Source: Paractinoplanes lichenicola
Lineage (GTDB): Bacteria; Actinomycetota; Actinomycetes; Mycobacteriales; Micromonosporaceae
Direction: 5' to 3'
Assembly (NCBI RefSeq): GCF_016785085.1
Contig: NZ_JAENHO010000002.1
Location: 744,001 to 808,000 of the forward strand
Length of the DNA: 64,000 nucleotides
Shown here: positions 51,800 through 60,569 of the stretch, piece by piece
Layout: each line of letters starts with the position of its first letter
Position numbering within the stretch: position 1 is the first letter of the stretch
The notes under the pieces: model-generated
Databases searched by the model: none
What the model saw: only the letters and a program-made list of their open reading frames with translations
Told to the model about the DNA's origin: nothing
Program-made: the position numbers and the translations under genes

Positions 51800-53581
51800 G
51801 TGACCCAGGATCGCACGTCGGATCGGTCGAGCGCCGGAGTACGCGCCGACACGTACGGCACGTCGACCATGGACCTGAGCGGGCGGTGCGTCGGCAGCTC
51901 GTACATGCTCCAGCGCCCGATCGGGCAGGGCGCCACCGGCACGGTGTGGGAGGCGCTGGACCAGGCCTCCGGCGTACGGGTGGCCGTGAAGCTGCTGCAC
52001 GAGAGCCTGCTGCGGCAGCCCAAGCTGGTCACCCGGTTCGTGCAGGAGCGCACGATCCTGCGCATGCTGCGGCACCGCAACGTGGTGCGGGTGCGCGACC
52101 TGTTCAGCGTGGGCGAGACCCTCGGTCTGGTGATGGATCTGGTCAGCGGGGGGAGCCTGCGCGACCTGCTGCGCGAGCAGCACACCGTGCCCGCGGGCGA
52201 GGCGGCCCGGCTCACCGCCCAGGTCGCGTCGGCGCTGGCCGAGGCGCACGACCTGGGCGTGGTGCACCGCGACCTCAAGCCGGACAACATCTTGCTGGCC
52301 GTCGAGAACGGCCGTCTCGACACCCGGCTGACCGACTTCGGCGTCGCCCGCATCCTCAACACGCCCAGCATGACCACGCCCAACGCGGTCTTCGGCACCC
52401 CGCACTACATGTCGCCCGAGGCCTTCCACGGCGCCATGGCCAGCCCCGCCACCGACGTCTACGCGCTCGGCGTGCTCCTCTACGAGCTGATCAACGGCCA
52501 CCCGCCGTACCTGAGCGACTCGATCCCCGACCTGATGCGCCGCCACCTCGAGGGCAACCCCGTACGCCGCCCCGGCATCCCCGGCCCGATCTGGGACGTG
52601 ATCATGGCGTGCATGGAGCAGAAGCCCCGGCTCCGCCCCACGGCCGCCGAGCTGGTGGCCGACCTATCCGACGCCGCCCGCCGTTTTGCCGACATCCCGG
52701 CCCTGCCCCGGCCGTCGGCGGAGTCGCTGCTCGACCAGCCGTCCCGCCGCCCCGAGCCGATCCTGCAGCCCGCGATCGAGCCCGTACGCTCGGAGCCGTT
52801 GCTGCCCCCGCCGCCCGTCTCGATCGTGCCCGCCCCGCGCCGCCCGGCCCCGTCCCGCCGCAACGCCGTGCCGAGCTGGCGCTGGGCCCGCCCCGGGTCC
52901 CTGATCGCCGCGGCGATGGTGGCCTCCGCCGTCGCCACCACGGCCTGGCACATGGGCCGGGCCCGGGAGGCGCCCTTCGAGCTCGCCGTCCCCGCCGTGG
53001 TCATCGCCTCCGCCTCACCCGCCCCCGCATCCTCGTCCTCGTCCCGCCCCGCGGCGACCAAGCGCCGGGCTGCCGCCGGTCCCGCGCGCAGCGTGGCCCG
53101 CAAGACCCGCCCGGCCCCGCCGCCGGTGACCACTCCCGCCGTACGGAAGAGGCCTGTCGCCCCGACCCCGGTGAAGCGCACGCCGACCCGGTCACCGCAC
53201 CTTGAGGCCAAGCCGTACGGCCCGTGGGAATGCAGCACGGGCTGGGCAGTCGACATGAGGACGAGGGACGGGCTGATCGCCAAACCCTGCCGCATGACCG
53301 GCCGTGACATCCGCTACCAGGCCTCCCTGACCGGTCGTGCCGGCGGACGGGGCCGCATCACGGTCGCCCTGCGCGAGAACGGCACCGGCCGCACCGTCGG
53401 CGGCACCAAGACCTGCGACAACCTGGACTTCAACGGCGACCGCATCGCCACCCGCAGCTGCGGCCCGACCGCCGCCAGACCCACCCGCGGACGCACGTAC
53501 GCCGTGGTCGTCTCGTACAGCTACATCCGCGAGGGCCGCACCCTGGCCGGCGAATCCCGCGGCGAATCCTTCACCTGGTAG
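51800..53581 (+). CDS. Membrane-anchored Ser/Thr protein kinase (Pkn-type)
   Basis: The 593-residue protein has a cytoplasmic kinase domain: GQGATGTVWEA (P-loop), VAVKLL, HRDLKPDN, DFGVAR and GTPHYMSPE. A Pro-rich juxtamembrane segment is followed by one membrane span near residues 368-385. Outside is a Ser/Pro/Lys-rich stretch and a C-terminal beta-rich domain with paired Cys. It lacks PASTA repeats. GTG at 51800 is preceded by GGAAGGA with a 7-base spacer, which decides the start over the longer open frame from 51656. It follows the histidine kinase by 112 bp. Confidence 0.92.
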   Translation: MTQDRTSDRSSAGVRADTYGTSTMDLSGRCVGSSYMLQRPIGQGATGTVWEALDQASGVRVAVKLLHESLLRQPKLVTRFVQERTILRMLRHRNVVRVRDLFSVGETLGLVMDLVSGGSLRDLLREQHTVPAGEAARLTAQVASALAEAHDLGVVHRDLKPDNILLAVENGRLDTRLTDFGVARILNTPSMTTPNAVFGTPHYMSPEAFHGAMASPATDVYALGVLLYELINGHPPYLSDSIPDLMRRHLEGNPVRRPGIPGPIWDVIMACMEQKPRLRPTAAELVADLSDAARRFADIPALPRPSAESLLDQPSRRPEPILQPAIEPVRSEPLLPPPPVSIVPAPRRPAPSRRNAVPSWRWARPGSLIAAAMVASAVATTAWHMGRAREAPFELAVPAVVIASASPAPASSSSSRPAATKRRAAAGPARSVARKTRPAPPPVTTPAVRKRPVAPTPVKRTPTRSPHLEAKPYGPWECSTGWAVDMRTRDGLIAKPCRMTGRDIRYQASLTGRAGGRGRITVALRENGTGRTVGGTKTCDNLDFNGDRIATRSCGPTAARPTRGRTYAVVVSYSYIREGRTLAGESRGESFTW

Positions 53582-53646
53582 CCGTCGGGCGCGCAGGCCG
53601 TCCAGCAGGCGGCCCCCGGCGGTGCGGGCTGCGGCCGGTCCGACGC

Positions 53647-53800
53647 TCAGCTCGTCGTGGCGGCGAGCCGGGCGGCCTCGGCCTCAACGTCCGACTGCCA
53701 GGGCGTGTGTGGTTTGTGCAGGCGCAGCGAGACGAGGCCGTGCAGGCCGGCCCATAGCCGTTCGGCCTCGCGGGCGCCGCCCAGCAGGTCCGCGGGTGAC
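53647..53800 (-). pseudogene. C-terminal remnant of a TetR-family regulator (WHG type)
   Basis: The minus strand encodes about 50 residues ending in a proper stop: ADLLGGAREAERLWAGLHG, LVSLRLHKPHTPWQ and AEAARLAATTS. This is the C-terminus of TetR regulators with a WHG-type domain. The helix-turn-helix and most of the protein are missing. The break is at about 53800, where the plus strand immediately becomes SDR coding sequence. Confidence 0.78.
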
Positions 53801-54190
53801 GGGGCCGTGGTCAACGTAGCCAGCTTCGTCGGCTACCAGCCCGGCCCCGGCATGGCGGTGTACGCGGCCACCAAGGCGTACGTCCTGAATTTCACCGAAG
53901 CCCTCGCCCACGAGCTGCGGGACCGGCCGGTGAAGGTGCTCACGCTGTCGCCCGCATCCACCCGTACGGAGTTCTACACCGTCTCCGGCACCAGCGAGCG
54001 GAACGCCCGTTTCGAGACCCCGCGGCAGGTGGTGGCCACCGCGTTGCGCGCTCTCGACGCCACCCGGACCCCGGCCCGCGTCGTCTCCGGCCGTACGAAT
54101 CGCCTGGCCCTGGCCCTGCTGCGCCGGCTCCCGCGCCCGGTGATGCTGTCGGTCATGGCCGGCGCCAACCAGCGCGCCGGGCACGCCTGA
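53801..54190 (+). pseudogene. C-terminal half of a short-chain dehydrogenase
   Basis: About 130 residues match the second half of a classical SDR: AVVNVASFVGYQPGPGMAVY with the active-site YAATK, then TEALAHELRDRPVKVLTLSP. The N-terminal Rossmann half, with the cofactor loop and catalytic Asn region, is absent. An ORF reading through from 53657 is an artefact of the antisense TetR remnant. Confidence 0.8.
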
Positions 54191-54205
54191 GGCCGCGGAA
54201 ATACA

Positions 54206-54235
54206 TTCGCGGGGTTCGGCGTTCTGGCCTACCGT
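54206..54235 (+). promoter_or_regulatory. Candidate promoter of the EF-Tu leader transcript
   Basis: TTCGCG (54206-54211) and TACCGT (54230-54235) are 18 bp apart. An A/T-rich GGAAATACA precedes the -35. The -10 ends 7 bp before an ATG at 54243, so the transcript would start at or near that ATG and be leaderless. Confidence 0.45.
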
Positions 54236-54242
54236 GATCCAC

Positions 54243-54326
54243 ATGTTCGCACTCGGTCTGCAGCTGCCCCTCGCGGCGGCTCCCGTGTGCGTTCTTCCGC
54301 TCAGCGGCGCCGATACGCGAATCTGA
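54243..54326 (+). CDS. Putative 27-residue leader peptide upstream of EF-Tu
   Basis: The ORF starts [20 protein letters not shown] and ends GADTRI. It has no Shine-Dalgarno, but a -10-like TACCGT lies just upstream, as for leaderless actinobacterial mRNAs. Its stop codon abuts the first strong hairpin of the leader, so ribosome position could control folding. Whether it is translated is inference. Confidence 0.4.
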   Translation: MFALGLQLPLAAAPVCVLPLSGADTRI

Positions 54327-54417
54327 CCCTTCCCCACCAGCAGCAGAACCGTAGGGGAAGGGTGGTCCGATCCTGCGCGGTTCTGGCGCGTCCCTGCTTG
54401 GCAACAGGCGCGCAACC
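54326..54417 (+). promoter_or_regulatory. Two leader hairpins before the divergent tuf gene
   Basis: ACCCTTCCCC at 54326-54335 pairs perfectly with GGGGAAGGGT at 54354-54363. A second structure pairs GGTT, GCGCG and CCTG at 54379-54396 with CAGG, CGCGC and AACC at 54405-54417. Together with the leader ORF this looks like an attenuator. Neither hairpin is followed by a T-run. Confidence 0.55.
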
Positions 54418-54454
54418 CACATTGCCCTTACATCCAGTGAGGACTGAGAAAACC

Positions 54455-55645
54455 ATGGCCAAGAGCCAGTTCGTTCGTACGAAGCCGCACGTCAACATCG
54501 GGACGATGGGGCACGTCGACCACGGGAAGACGACCCTGACCGCCGCCATCACGAAGGTTCTCGCCGACCGCGACCCGGCCTCCAACCGGTACGTGGCGTT
54601 CGAGGGCATCGACAAGGCCCCGGAGGAGGCGGCCCGCGGCATCACCATCACCATCGCGCACGTCGAGTACGAGACGCCCAACCGGCACTACGCGCACGTC
54701 GACATGCCGGGCCACGCCGACTACGTGAAGAACATGATCACGGGTGCGGCCCAGGTCGACGGGGCGATCCTCGTCGTCAGCGCGCAGGACGGCTCGATGC
54801 CGCAGACCCGCGAGCACGTGCTGCTGGCCCAGCGGGTCGGCGTGCCGCACCTGGTGGTGGCGCTCAACAAGAGCGACGCCGTCGACGACCCGGAGCTGCT
54901 CGACCTGGTCGAGCTCGAGGTCCGCGAGCTGCTGAGCGAGTACGGGTTCCCCGGTGACGAGGTTCCCGTCGTGCGGGTCAGCGCGCTCAAGGCCCTCGAG
55001 GGCGACCCGCGGTGGGTGAAGTCGATCGTCGACCTGCTCGACGCGGTCGACGAGTACGTGCCGATCCCGCCGCGCGAGCTGGGGGAGCCGTTCCTGATGC
55101 CGATCGAGAACGTGCTCACGATCAGCGGGCGCGGCACCGTGGTCACCGGCAAGATCGACCGCGGCACGTTGCGCGTCGGCGACCCGGTCGAGGTCGTCGG
55201 GCTCGGGCCGACCATCGCCACGGTGGCGACCGGGCTCGAGACGTTCGGCAAGTCGCTCGAGACGGCCGAGGCCGGTGACAACGCGGCGATCCTGCTCCGC
55301 GGCATCAAGCGTGAGCAGGTGCAGCGCGGTCAGGTCGTGGCGATCCCGGGTTCGGTGACGCCGCACCAGAAGTTCGAGGCGCGGATGTACGCCCTGACGA
55401 AGGAGGAGGGTGGCCGGCACACACCGTTCGAGGCGAACTACCGGCCGCAGTTCTACTTCCACACCACCGACGTGTCCGGCGGCATGGACCTCGGCGACGT
55501 CGACCTGGTCATGCCGGGCGACACGCTCGACAAGGTCACGGTGACGCTCGGCAAGCCGGTCGCGCTCGAGGTGGGCGCCGGTTTCGCCGTACGCGAGGGG
55601 AACCGTACGGTCGCCGCGGGCACCGTCACGGCGCTGCTCGACTGA
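54455..55645 (+). CDS. tuf: Divergent elongation factor Tu (Tuf3-like paralogue)
   Basis: The 396-residue GTPase delivers aminoacyl-tRNA to the ribosome. It has all G motifs: [25 protein letters not shown] and the SAL region, followed by domains II and III. It differs from housekeeping EF-Tu at many positions, for example [20 protein letters not shown] in the switch I approach, NKSDAVDD, and a C-terminus ending TVTALLD instead of the usual VTKI-type end. It stands alone, without fusA or ribosomal genes. Such second EF-Tu genes in actinobacteria (tuf3) can be stress-induced or elfamycin-resistant; which applies here is unknown. Confidence 0.92.
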   Translation: MAKSQFVRTKPHVNIGTMGHVDHGKTTLTAAITKVLADRDPASNRYVAFEGIDKAPEEAARGITITIAHVEYETPNRHYAHVDMPGHADYVKNMITGAAQVDGAILVVSAQDGSMPQTREHVLLAQRVGVPHLVVALNKSDAVDDPELLDLVELEVRELLSEYGFPGDEVPVVRVSALKALEGDPRWVKSIVDLLDAVDEYVPIPPRELGEPFLMPIENVLTISGRGTVVTGKIDRGTLRVGDPVEVVGLGPTIATVATGLETFGKSLETAEAGDNAAILLRGIKREQVQRGQVVAIPGSVTPHQKFEARMYALTKEEGGRHTPFEANYRPQFYFHTTDVSGGMDLGDVDLVMPGDTLDKVTVTLGKPVALEVGAGFAVREGNRTVAAGTVTALLD

Positions 55646-55651
55646 GGTGAC

Positions 55652-55687
55652 TGAGGGGTGGTCGGCCGCACAGCCGGCCACCCCTCA
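55652..55687. terminator. Bidirectional terminator between tuf and the MFS gene
   Basis: A 15-bp stem with one G-T pair (TGAGGGGTGGTCGGC against GCCGGCCACCCCTCA) and a 6-base loop lies between the convergent genes. It contains the stop codon of the MFS gene in its right arm. Confidence 0.88.
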
Positions 55688-56815
55688 CTGCTTGGGCCGG
55701 GGAACGAGCACGACCAGCAGGAGCAGCGGGATGACCACGATCATGGTGGTGGCCAGCCCGATCCGGCCGGCGACCCAGCCGATCAGGGCCGGGCCGAGCA
55801 GAATCCCGGTGTACGTGAACGTGGTCAGCCGCGAGACCAGCGCGGCGGTCGAGGCGCCGGGCAGCCGGCCGACGGCGCTGAAGGTCAGCGGCACCAGCAC
55901 CGAGGAGCCCAGCCCGGCCACGGCGAACCCGGCGACGGCCACACCCGGGTGCGGGATCAGGACGGCCACCGCGAACCCGGCGGCCGCGATCAGCGCGGCG
56001 GTCCGGAAAAGCCCCGGGCGGCCGCTGAGCCGATCCCCGGCCAGCCGCCCCAGGGCCTGCGCGCCGGTGTAGGCGGTGATCCCCACCGCGGCCAGGCTCA
56101 GCGAGGCGTTCCGTTCCTCGTACAGGAAAATGCCGCCCCAGCCGAGCGCCGCGCCCTCGCAGATCATCAGCGCCGTGGCGGTCAGGCCGAGCAGGATCAG
56201 GGGACGGCTCCAGCCCGCCCGCACCGAGACCGGGGCGTCCGGCTCCGTTTCGGCGCGCCCGTTGTCCGGCAGCCACCGGGCGGTCACGATGCCGGCGAAC
56301 AGCAGTACGGCAGCGGCCGTACACAGGTGGACAGCCAGGGAGACGCCGAAGTGGGCCAGTGCGGCTGTGGACAACGACGCGATGACCGCACTGATGCTCC
56401 ACGCGGCGTGGCAGCCGTTGAGGATCGGGCGGCCGGCCTCGCGTTCGACGGCCACCGCGCTCGCGTTCATCGCCGCGTCGGTGGCGCCGTGCACCCCGCC
56501 GAGCACTGCCGCGCCGGCCAGATACCACTGCGGGCCGGGGGCGACCGCCAGGCCGGCCAGCAGCAGGGGCATGACCGCGAGGGCGAGGCGGAGGATCGTA
56601 CGGGTGCCGATCTTTGCCGCCAGGGGGCCGACGGCTTGCATGCAGGCGAGCGCGGACAGTGCGAACAGCAGCCCGGACAGGCCGAACAGGGCGTCGCTCA
56701 TGTCGTGGGCGGCCTTGAACGACGGGGCGCGCACGATATATGTGGACAACGTCAGGCCGTTGAGGAAGAAAACGGCAGTGACGGCCCATCGGCGGTCGAT
56801 TCGGGTGTCAATCAC
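55685..56815 (-). CDS. MFS transporter
   Basis: The 376-residue protein has about twelve hydrophobic segments and Gly-rich MFS signature turns such as GPLAAKIGTRTILRLAL after helix 2 and GRLAGDRLSGRPGLFR in the middle. The short loops and length resemble the YbjJ/fucose-like group of MFS permeases. The GTG start is divergent from the HAD phosphatase gene with 88 bp between them. Sugar or small-metabolite transport is plausible because of the HAD neighbour, but this is not shown. Confidence 0.88.
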   Translation of the reverse strand: MIDTRIDRRWAVTAVFFLNGLTLSTYIVRAPSFKAAHDMSDALFGLSGLLFALSALACMQAVGPLAAKIGTRTILRLALAVMPLLLAGLAVAPGPQWYLAGAAVLGGVHGATDAAMNASAVAVEREAGRPILNGCHAAWSISAVIASLSTAALAHFGVSLAVHLCTAAAVLLFAGIVTARWLPDNGRAETEPDAPVSVRAGWSRPLILLGLTATALMICEGAALGWGGIFLYEERNASLSLAAVGITAYTGAQALGRLAGDRLSGRPGLFRTAALIAAAGFAVAVLIPHPGVAVAGFAVAGLGSSVLVPLTFSAVGRLPGASTAALVSRLTTFTYTGILLGPALIGWVAGRIGLATTMIVVIPLLLLVVLVPRPKQ

Positions 56816-56903
56816 GCGGGCCTCCCGGTCCGAAGACGTAATACATGTCTCCGACGAACGGCGGGACCCCGATCCGGACCGGCGCGCGATCTAAAGTTGC
56901 CGC

Positions 56904-57518
56904 GTGATGCTGCCGCTGCCCGAGGGCGAGTTCGACGCGTACCTGTTCGACTGTGACGGCACGATCGCCGACTCGATGCCGATTCACTATCTGGCCTGGC
57001 AGCGGGCACTTTCGGAGTACGGCGCCAAATTCGGAGAAGAACTGTTCTACGCGTGGGGCGGCCGCACCCCGGCCTCGGTGATCGTCGACCTGAACGAGCA
57101 GCAGGGGCTGGCCATGCCGGTCGACCTCGTCAACGAGCGCCGCGAGCAGTTCTTCCAGGAGCTGCTGCCCGACGTGCAGGCGGTTCCCGAGGTTCTCGAG
57201 CACATTCTTTCCGCGTACGGGAAATTGCCGTTCGCCGTCGTGTCGGGCAGCAGCCGCGAATCGGTGACCGCCTCGCTGAATGCCCTGGGGCTCCTGGACC
57301 GGTTCGACGTCATGGTGTGCGCGGGGGATTACCTGAACGGCAAACCCGACCCGGAATGCTTCCTCGCGGCGGCTGCGTTGCTGGGGGTCGCGCCCGAGCG
57401 TTGCGTCGTGTTCGAGGACACCGATTTCGGGATGCGCGCGGCCGCGGCGGCGGGCATGGCGGCTGTGCGGGTGCCGCCGCCGTGGCAGCGGCACCCGTCC
57501 GAGGTCAGCTCAGCGTGA
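56904..57518 (+). CDS. HAD-family phosphatase (beta-phosphoglucomutase-like)
   Basis: The 204-residue protein has the HAD motifs: nucleophile and acid Asp in FDCDGTIADSMP, Ser in VVSGSS, Lys in GKPDPECF and the acidic VFEDTDFGMRAAAAAG. The helical cap lies between motifs I and II. It resembles sugar-phosphate phosphatases such as YqaB or beta-phosphoglucomutase. The start may be GTG 56904 or ATG 56907. The 3' end overlaps the convergent GH30 gene by 14 bp. It is divergent from an MFS gene that may import its substrate precursor. Confidence 0.9.
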   Translation: MMLPLPEGEFDAYLFDCDGTIADSMPIHYLAWQRALSEYGAKFGEELFYAWGGRTPASVIVDLNEQQGLAMPVDLVNERREQFFQELLPDVQAVPEVLEHILSAYGKLPFAVVSGSSRESVTASLNALGLLDRFDVMVCAGDYLNGKPDPECFLAAAALLGVAPERCVVFEDTDFGMRAAAAAGMAAVRVPPPWQRHPSEVSSA

Positions 57519-59760
57519 TGTAGTCGAGGTTGAAGCCGCCGGTCTCGCAGAACACAGTGAGCAGCTGGTCCCCGGCCGTAAGGGTGACCGGCACGTGCAC
57601 GGACTGGTAGGCGGCCCAGCCACCCGTGTCCGGCACCGGGACCGTGGCCAGCTTCGTGCCGGCGGCGTCGCGGAACGAGATCGCGTCGGCGGCCACCGCG
57701 CCCGTGCCGTTGGCGACGCGCAGTTCCAGGTCGTACGTTCCGGCCTGGGCGACGTCGACGCGGTAGCTCAGCCAGTTGCCCGGCGCGGTCCAGCCGATGT
57801 TCTTGCCCCCGCTGGCGCCCGCGTTGCTCTCGACGAAGTTGGCGCCGCCCTCGGTCCAGCCGTTCTGCGCGGCATACGACTCGGCTTCCACCCGTACGCC
57901 CACCGGGGCGCCCTTCGGCCTGACGGTGACCTCGACCGTGATCGTGTCGCGGGCCGCGCCGTCGGTGACGTGGAAGGTGAGGCGTTGGACGCCCGCGGTC
58001 GTCGGGTTGAGCGTGACCACACCTGTGGACGAGTCAACGTCCACACCTGTGGACAAGTCCGTTGCGTAGTAGGCCAGGCGGTCGCGGTCACGGTCGGTTG
58101 CCGTCAGGCGGAACTGGGTGGTCGCGTACTGGTCGACCGTCAGCGGCGGAACCTCGCGGAGCACTGGGGCGTGGTCCCGGCGGGGTGGGTCGGCCTTCCA
58201 CTGGTAGGTGGCGTAGGCATTGGCCGGAACGGTGACCAGCTGAGTTTCGCCTCCCAGGACAATTCGGACATTCTTAGCGGCTGCCTCGGAGTTGGCCAGG
58301 ATCGCGGTGAACCGGTCGCCGTCGCGGTAGACGACGTTGCTCACCCCGCCGGCCGGGGCGCTCGACTCGACGCGCACGTCACGCGGGGTCAGATAGCGCG
58401 CGAACTGGCCGAGCGGGTAGAGCTCATCCCGTACGGAGAAGGTCTTGGTCTCGGTGTTGACCTTGACGAGGCGATCGGGCCACTTGGTCGTGCGGCCGAC
58501 CTCCTCCCAGTCGACGTTGTTGTCGCGCTTGTCGGTCCAGTGCAGGGTGCCGCCGGTCTGGTCGGTGGCCTGCGCCCACAGGATGTAACTGCTCGCGTCC
58601 AACCGGAAGTAGTTGAGCACCGTGGCCGGGTTGAGGTCGCTCGTCTCGGTCATGTGGACGGGCTTGCCGAACTGTTGATAAGCGTCGCGCATGACGGCCG
58701 GGTCACCCCAGTACGGGTGGAACGCGATCGCGTCGGCCGCCCGGCGCGTGGCCGGGTCGTTGAAGATCCGGTAGTAGTTCTTGGTGGCCGTGCTGTTCGG
58801 GTCGCGCCAGTCCCAGAAGTTGAAGTCGTGCACGTAGAGCTGGGTGTTCAGCCTGTTCCGGGCGAACTCCCGCTTGATCGCGACGCTGAGCTTCTGCTGC
58901 TGCTCGACGCTGATGTCCATGGCCGGGTAGACGACGTCCATGCCCGGCTCGTTGAGCATCGTGATCGCGTCAATGTTGATTCCATGTTGACGCATTGACT
59001 GGATGTACTTGACGTAGTACCTCGCGAACACGTCGATGCAGTCGTCCCGCAGCTTGCCGACCTGATAGTGCTCGGTCGTGCTGCCCGGCTTGAGCGCCAC
59101 CTCGCCGGTGAACCGGTTGTTGGTCTTCATCCAGGCCGGCGCGCTCCAGGCCGAGGCGAAGAACGTGGCCTTGGGGTTGTACTTCTGGATCAACTTGATC
59201 GTGTCGACCATGTGCAGATCAATGTCGCGCTGGATCGAGAAGTACTTCAGCTCGAAGTCCTCGGTCACCCCGGCCGGCAGTTCGTCGTACGACCAGAAGG
59301 GCAGATGCTCGATCAGGTCGGGGCTGCCGATGGTGAGCCGGAACCGATCGAACCCGGCCCCGGTCTTGGGATCGACGAGCAGCTTGACGGCCTTCTCACG
59401 CTCGGCCGGCGTCAGTTTCCACAGGTTGGAGACGCTGGTCTCGTCGATCGAGAAGCCGATGCCGCTGTAGTGCTGCCGCTCCTGCGACGGGTCGATCACC
59501 ACCGTGGTGTCGGCGCGCGCACCCGGCGGGGTGGTGGGCAGCGGGGCCCAGGCGTTGGCCGCACCCGTCGAATACGAGCCGGTTACCCGGGGTTTCGCCA
59601 CACCTGTCGAATGCGAGCCGGTCACCCGGGGTTTCGCCGCACCGGTCGAATGCGAGCTGTTCACCCGGGGTTTCGCCGCACCGGCGGTCGCGGGCGCCGC
59701 GGCCAGGAACGTTATCGCCGTCGACGCCAGGGCCAGCGTCGCGGTCAAGGGTCGCTTCAC
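57505..59760 (-). CDS. Secreted GH30 family glycosidase with CBM6
   Basis: The 751-residue enzyme has a signal peptide of about 27 residues, then three 13-residue repeats of the type AAKPRVTGSHSTG. The GH30 barrel follows: SGIGFSIDETSVSNLW, acid/base Glu271 in MLNEPGMD and nucleophile Glu372 in HMTETSD. After it come a beta-sandwich, a cadherin-like domain and a C-terminal CBM6 (VEAESYAAQNGWTEGGANFV). GH30 members hydrolyse beta-1,6-glucan, glucosylceramide or xylan; the subfamily is not certain. GTG at 59760 follows GGGAGAG. Confidence 0.9.
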   Translation of the reverse strand: MKRPLTATLALASTAITFLAAAPATAGAAKPRVNSSHSTGAAKPRVTGSHSTGVAKPRVTGSYSTGAANAWAPLPTTPPGARADTTVVIDPSQERQHYSGIGFSIDETSVSNLWKLTPAEREKAVKLLVDPKTGAGFDRFRLTIGSPDLIEHLPFWSYDELPAGVTEDFELKYFSIQRDIDLHMVDTIKLIQKYNPKATFFASAWSAPAWMKTNNRFTGEVALKPGSTTEHYQVGKLRDDCIDVFARYYVKYIQSMRQHGINIDAITMLNEPGMDVVYPAMDISVEQQQKLSVAIKREFARNRLNTQLYVHDFNFWDWRDPNSTATKNYYRIFNDPATRRAADAIAFHPYWGDPAVMRDAYQQFGKPVHMTETSDLNPATVLNYFRLDASSYILWAQATDQTGGTLHWTDKRDNNVDWEEVGRTTKWPDRLVKVNTETKTFSVRDELYPLGQFARYLTPRDVRVESSAPAGGVSNVVYRDGDRFTAILANSEAAAKNVRIVLGGETQLVTVPANAYATYQWKADPPRRDHAPVLREVPPLTVDQYATTQFRLTATDRDRDRLAYYATDLSTGVDVDSSTGVVTLNPTTAGVQRLTFHVTDGAARDTITVEVTVRPKGAPVGVRVEAESYAAQNGWTEGGANFVESNAGASGGKNIGWTAPGNWLSYRVDVAQAGTYDLELRVANGTGAVAADAISFRDAAGTKLATVPVPDTGGWAAYQSVHVPVTLTAGDQLLTVFCETGGFNLDYITLS

Positions 59761-59775
59761 CAGATCTCTCCCACG

Positions 59776-59793
59776 GATAGATCGATCGCTATC
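59776..59793. promoter_or_regulatory. Operator-like inverted repeat upstream of the GH30 gene
   Basis: GATAG at 59776-59780 and CTATC at 59789-59793 flank ATCGATCG. The element lies about 16 bp upstream of the GH30 start, a usual place for a LacI- or GntR-type operator. It does not match the CebR box. Confidence 0.4.
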
Positions 59794-59904
59794 TGTTCGG
59801 AGAGTTTATTGACGTCTTTAATCAACCCGCAACAGCCAGGAAACGCCTCGGACGGAAGCCGGTCGCTCACGACGGGCGAGCCGGCTCGTGTGGCTCGGGG
59901 CGAG

Positions 59905-60145
59905 CCGGGCTGGCTTTTATCGGCCCAGGGCAGGGTGTCCAGGGCTGAGCCGGGCTGGCTTATCGGCCCGGGGCGGGGTGTCCGGGGCTGAGTCGGGCTG
60001 GCTTATCGGCCCGGGGCAGGGTGTCCGGGGCCGAGCCGGGCTGGCGTACCGGCTTGGGACGGGGGTGTCCGGGGCTGAGCGGACCAGGCTCGTGTGATCC
60101 GGGGCCGAGCCTGGCTTGGCGGCTCGGGACGGGGTGTCCGCGGTT
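59905..60145. repeat. Tandem repeats of about 43-46 bp upstream of the GH30 gene
   Basis: Four good and two degenerate copies of a unit starting GCCGGGCTGGCTTATCGG and ending GTGTCCGGGGCTGA occupy most of the 457-bp gap between the GH30 and TM2 genes. Copies differ at scattered positions. Stop codons and frame changes argue against coding. The rest of the gap (59794-59904, 60146-60217) shows nothing else I can name. Confidence 0.85.
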
Positions 60146-60217
60146 TGCTGATGACGAAGTCGCGCCCGGGGTCGCTGTGTGGCGAGCGAACCCGGGCGCG
60201 GTGGAGCGGCGCTGTGA

Positions 60218-60448
60218 TCAGCGGGCGAGGGCGAGGCCCTGCTTGTCGGAGAACTTGCCGATGATGATCATGATGAAGTCGATCAGGGCCCAGACGCCGA
60301 AGCCGCCCAGGGTCACCAGCATGAGCAGGCCGGTGCCGATCTTGCCGACGTAGAAGCGGTGGGCGCCGATCACGCCGAGGAAGAAGCTGAGCAGAAGCGC
60401 GACGACCCAGGACTTCTGGCCGGTCGCAGCGGTGGTCGTGGCAGTCAT
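60218..60448 (-). CDS. TM2 domain protein
   Basis: The 76-residue membrane protein is almost entirely one TM2 domain: helix SWVVALLLSFFLGVIGAHRF, the conserved RFYVGKIGTGLLML turn, and a second helix ending IDFIMIIIGKF. The short N-terminus is Thr/Ala-rich. TM2 proteins are small two-helix membrane proteins of unknown or varied function. Confidence 0.93.
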   Translation of the reverse strand: MTATTTAATGQKSWVVALLLSFFLGVIGAHRFYVGKIGTGLLMLVTLGGFGVWALIDFIMIIIGKFSDKQGLALAR

Positions 60449-60569
60449 GTCTATGTCCGTTCTGGAGTGTCAGTACGAAAAAGCTGCCGCACCATAGCGA
60501 ACGTCGATATGACCACACAACACAGACGGGATACGAACTTCGGCTCGTCTCGTCGCGCTCCGGCGATTG

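Noticed and set aside
53657..53800. N-terminal extension of the SDR fragment as a real 177-residue gene
   Set aside because: The first 45 residues are the antisense of a TetR C-terminus and have Ser/Arg/Cys-rich composition; the SDR homology starts only at about 53801.
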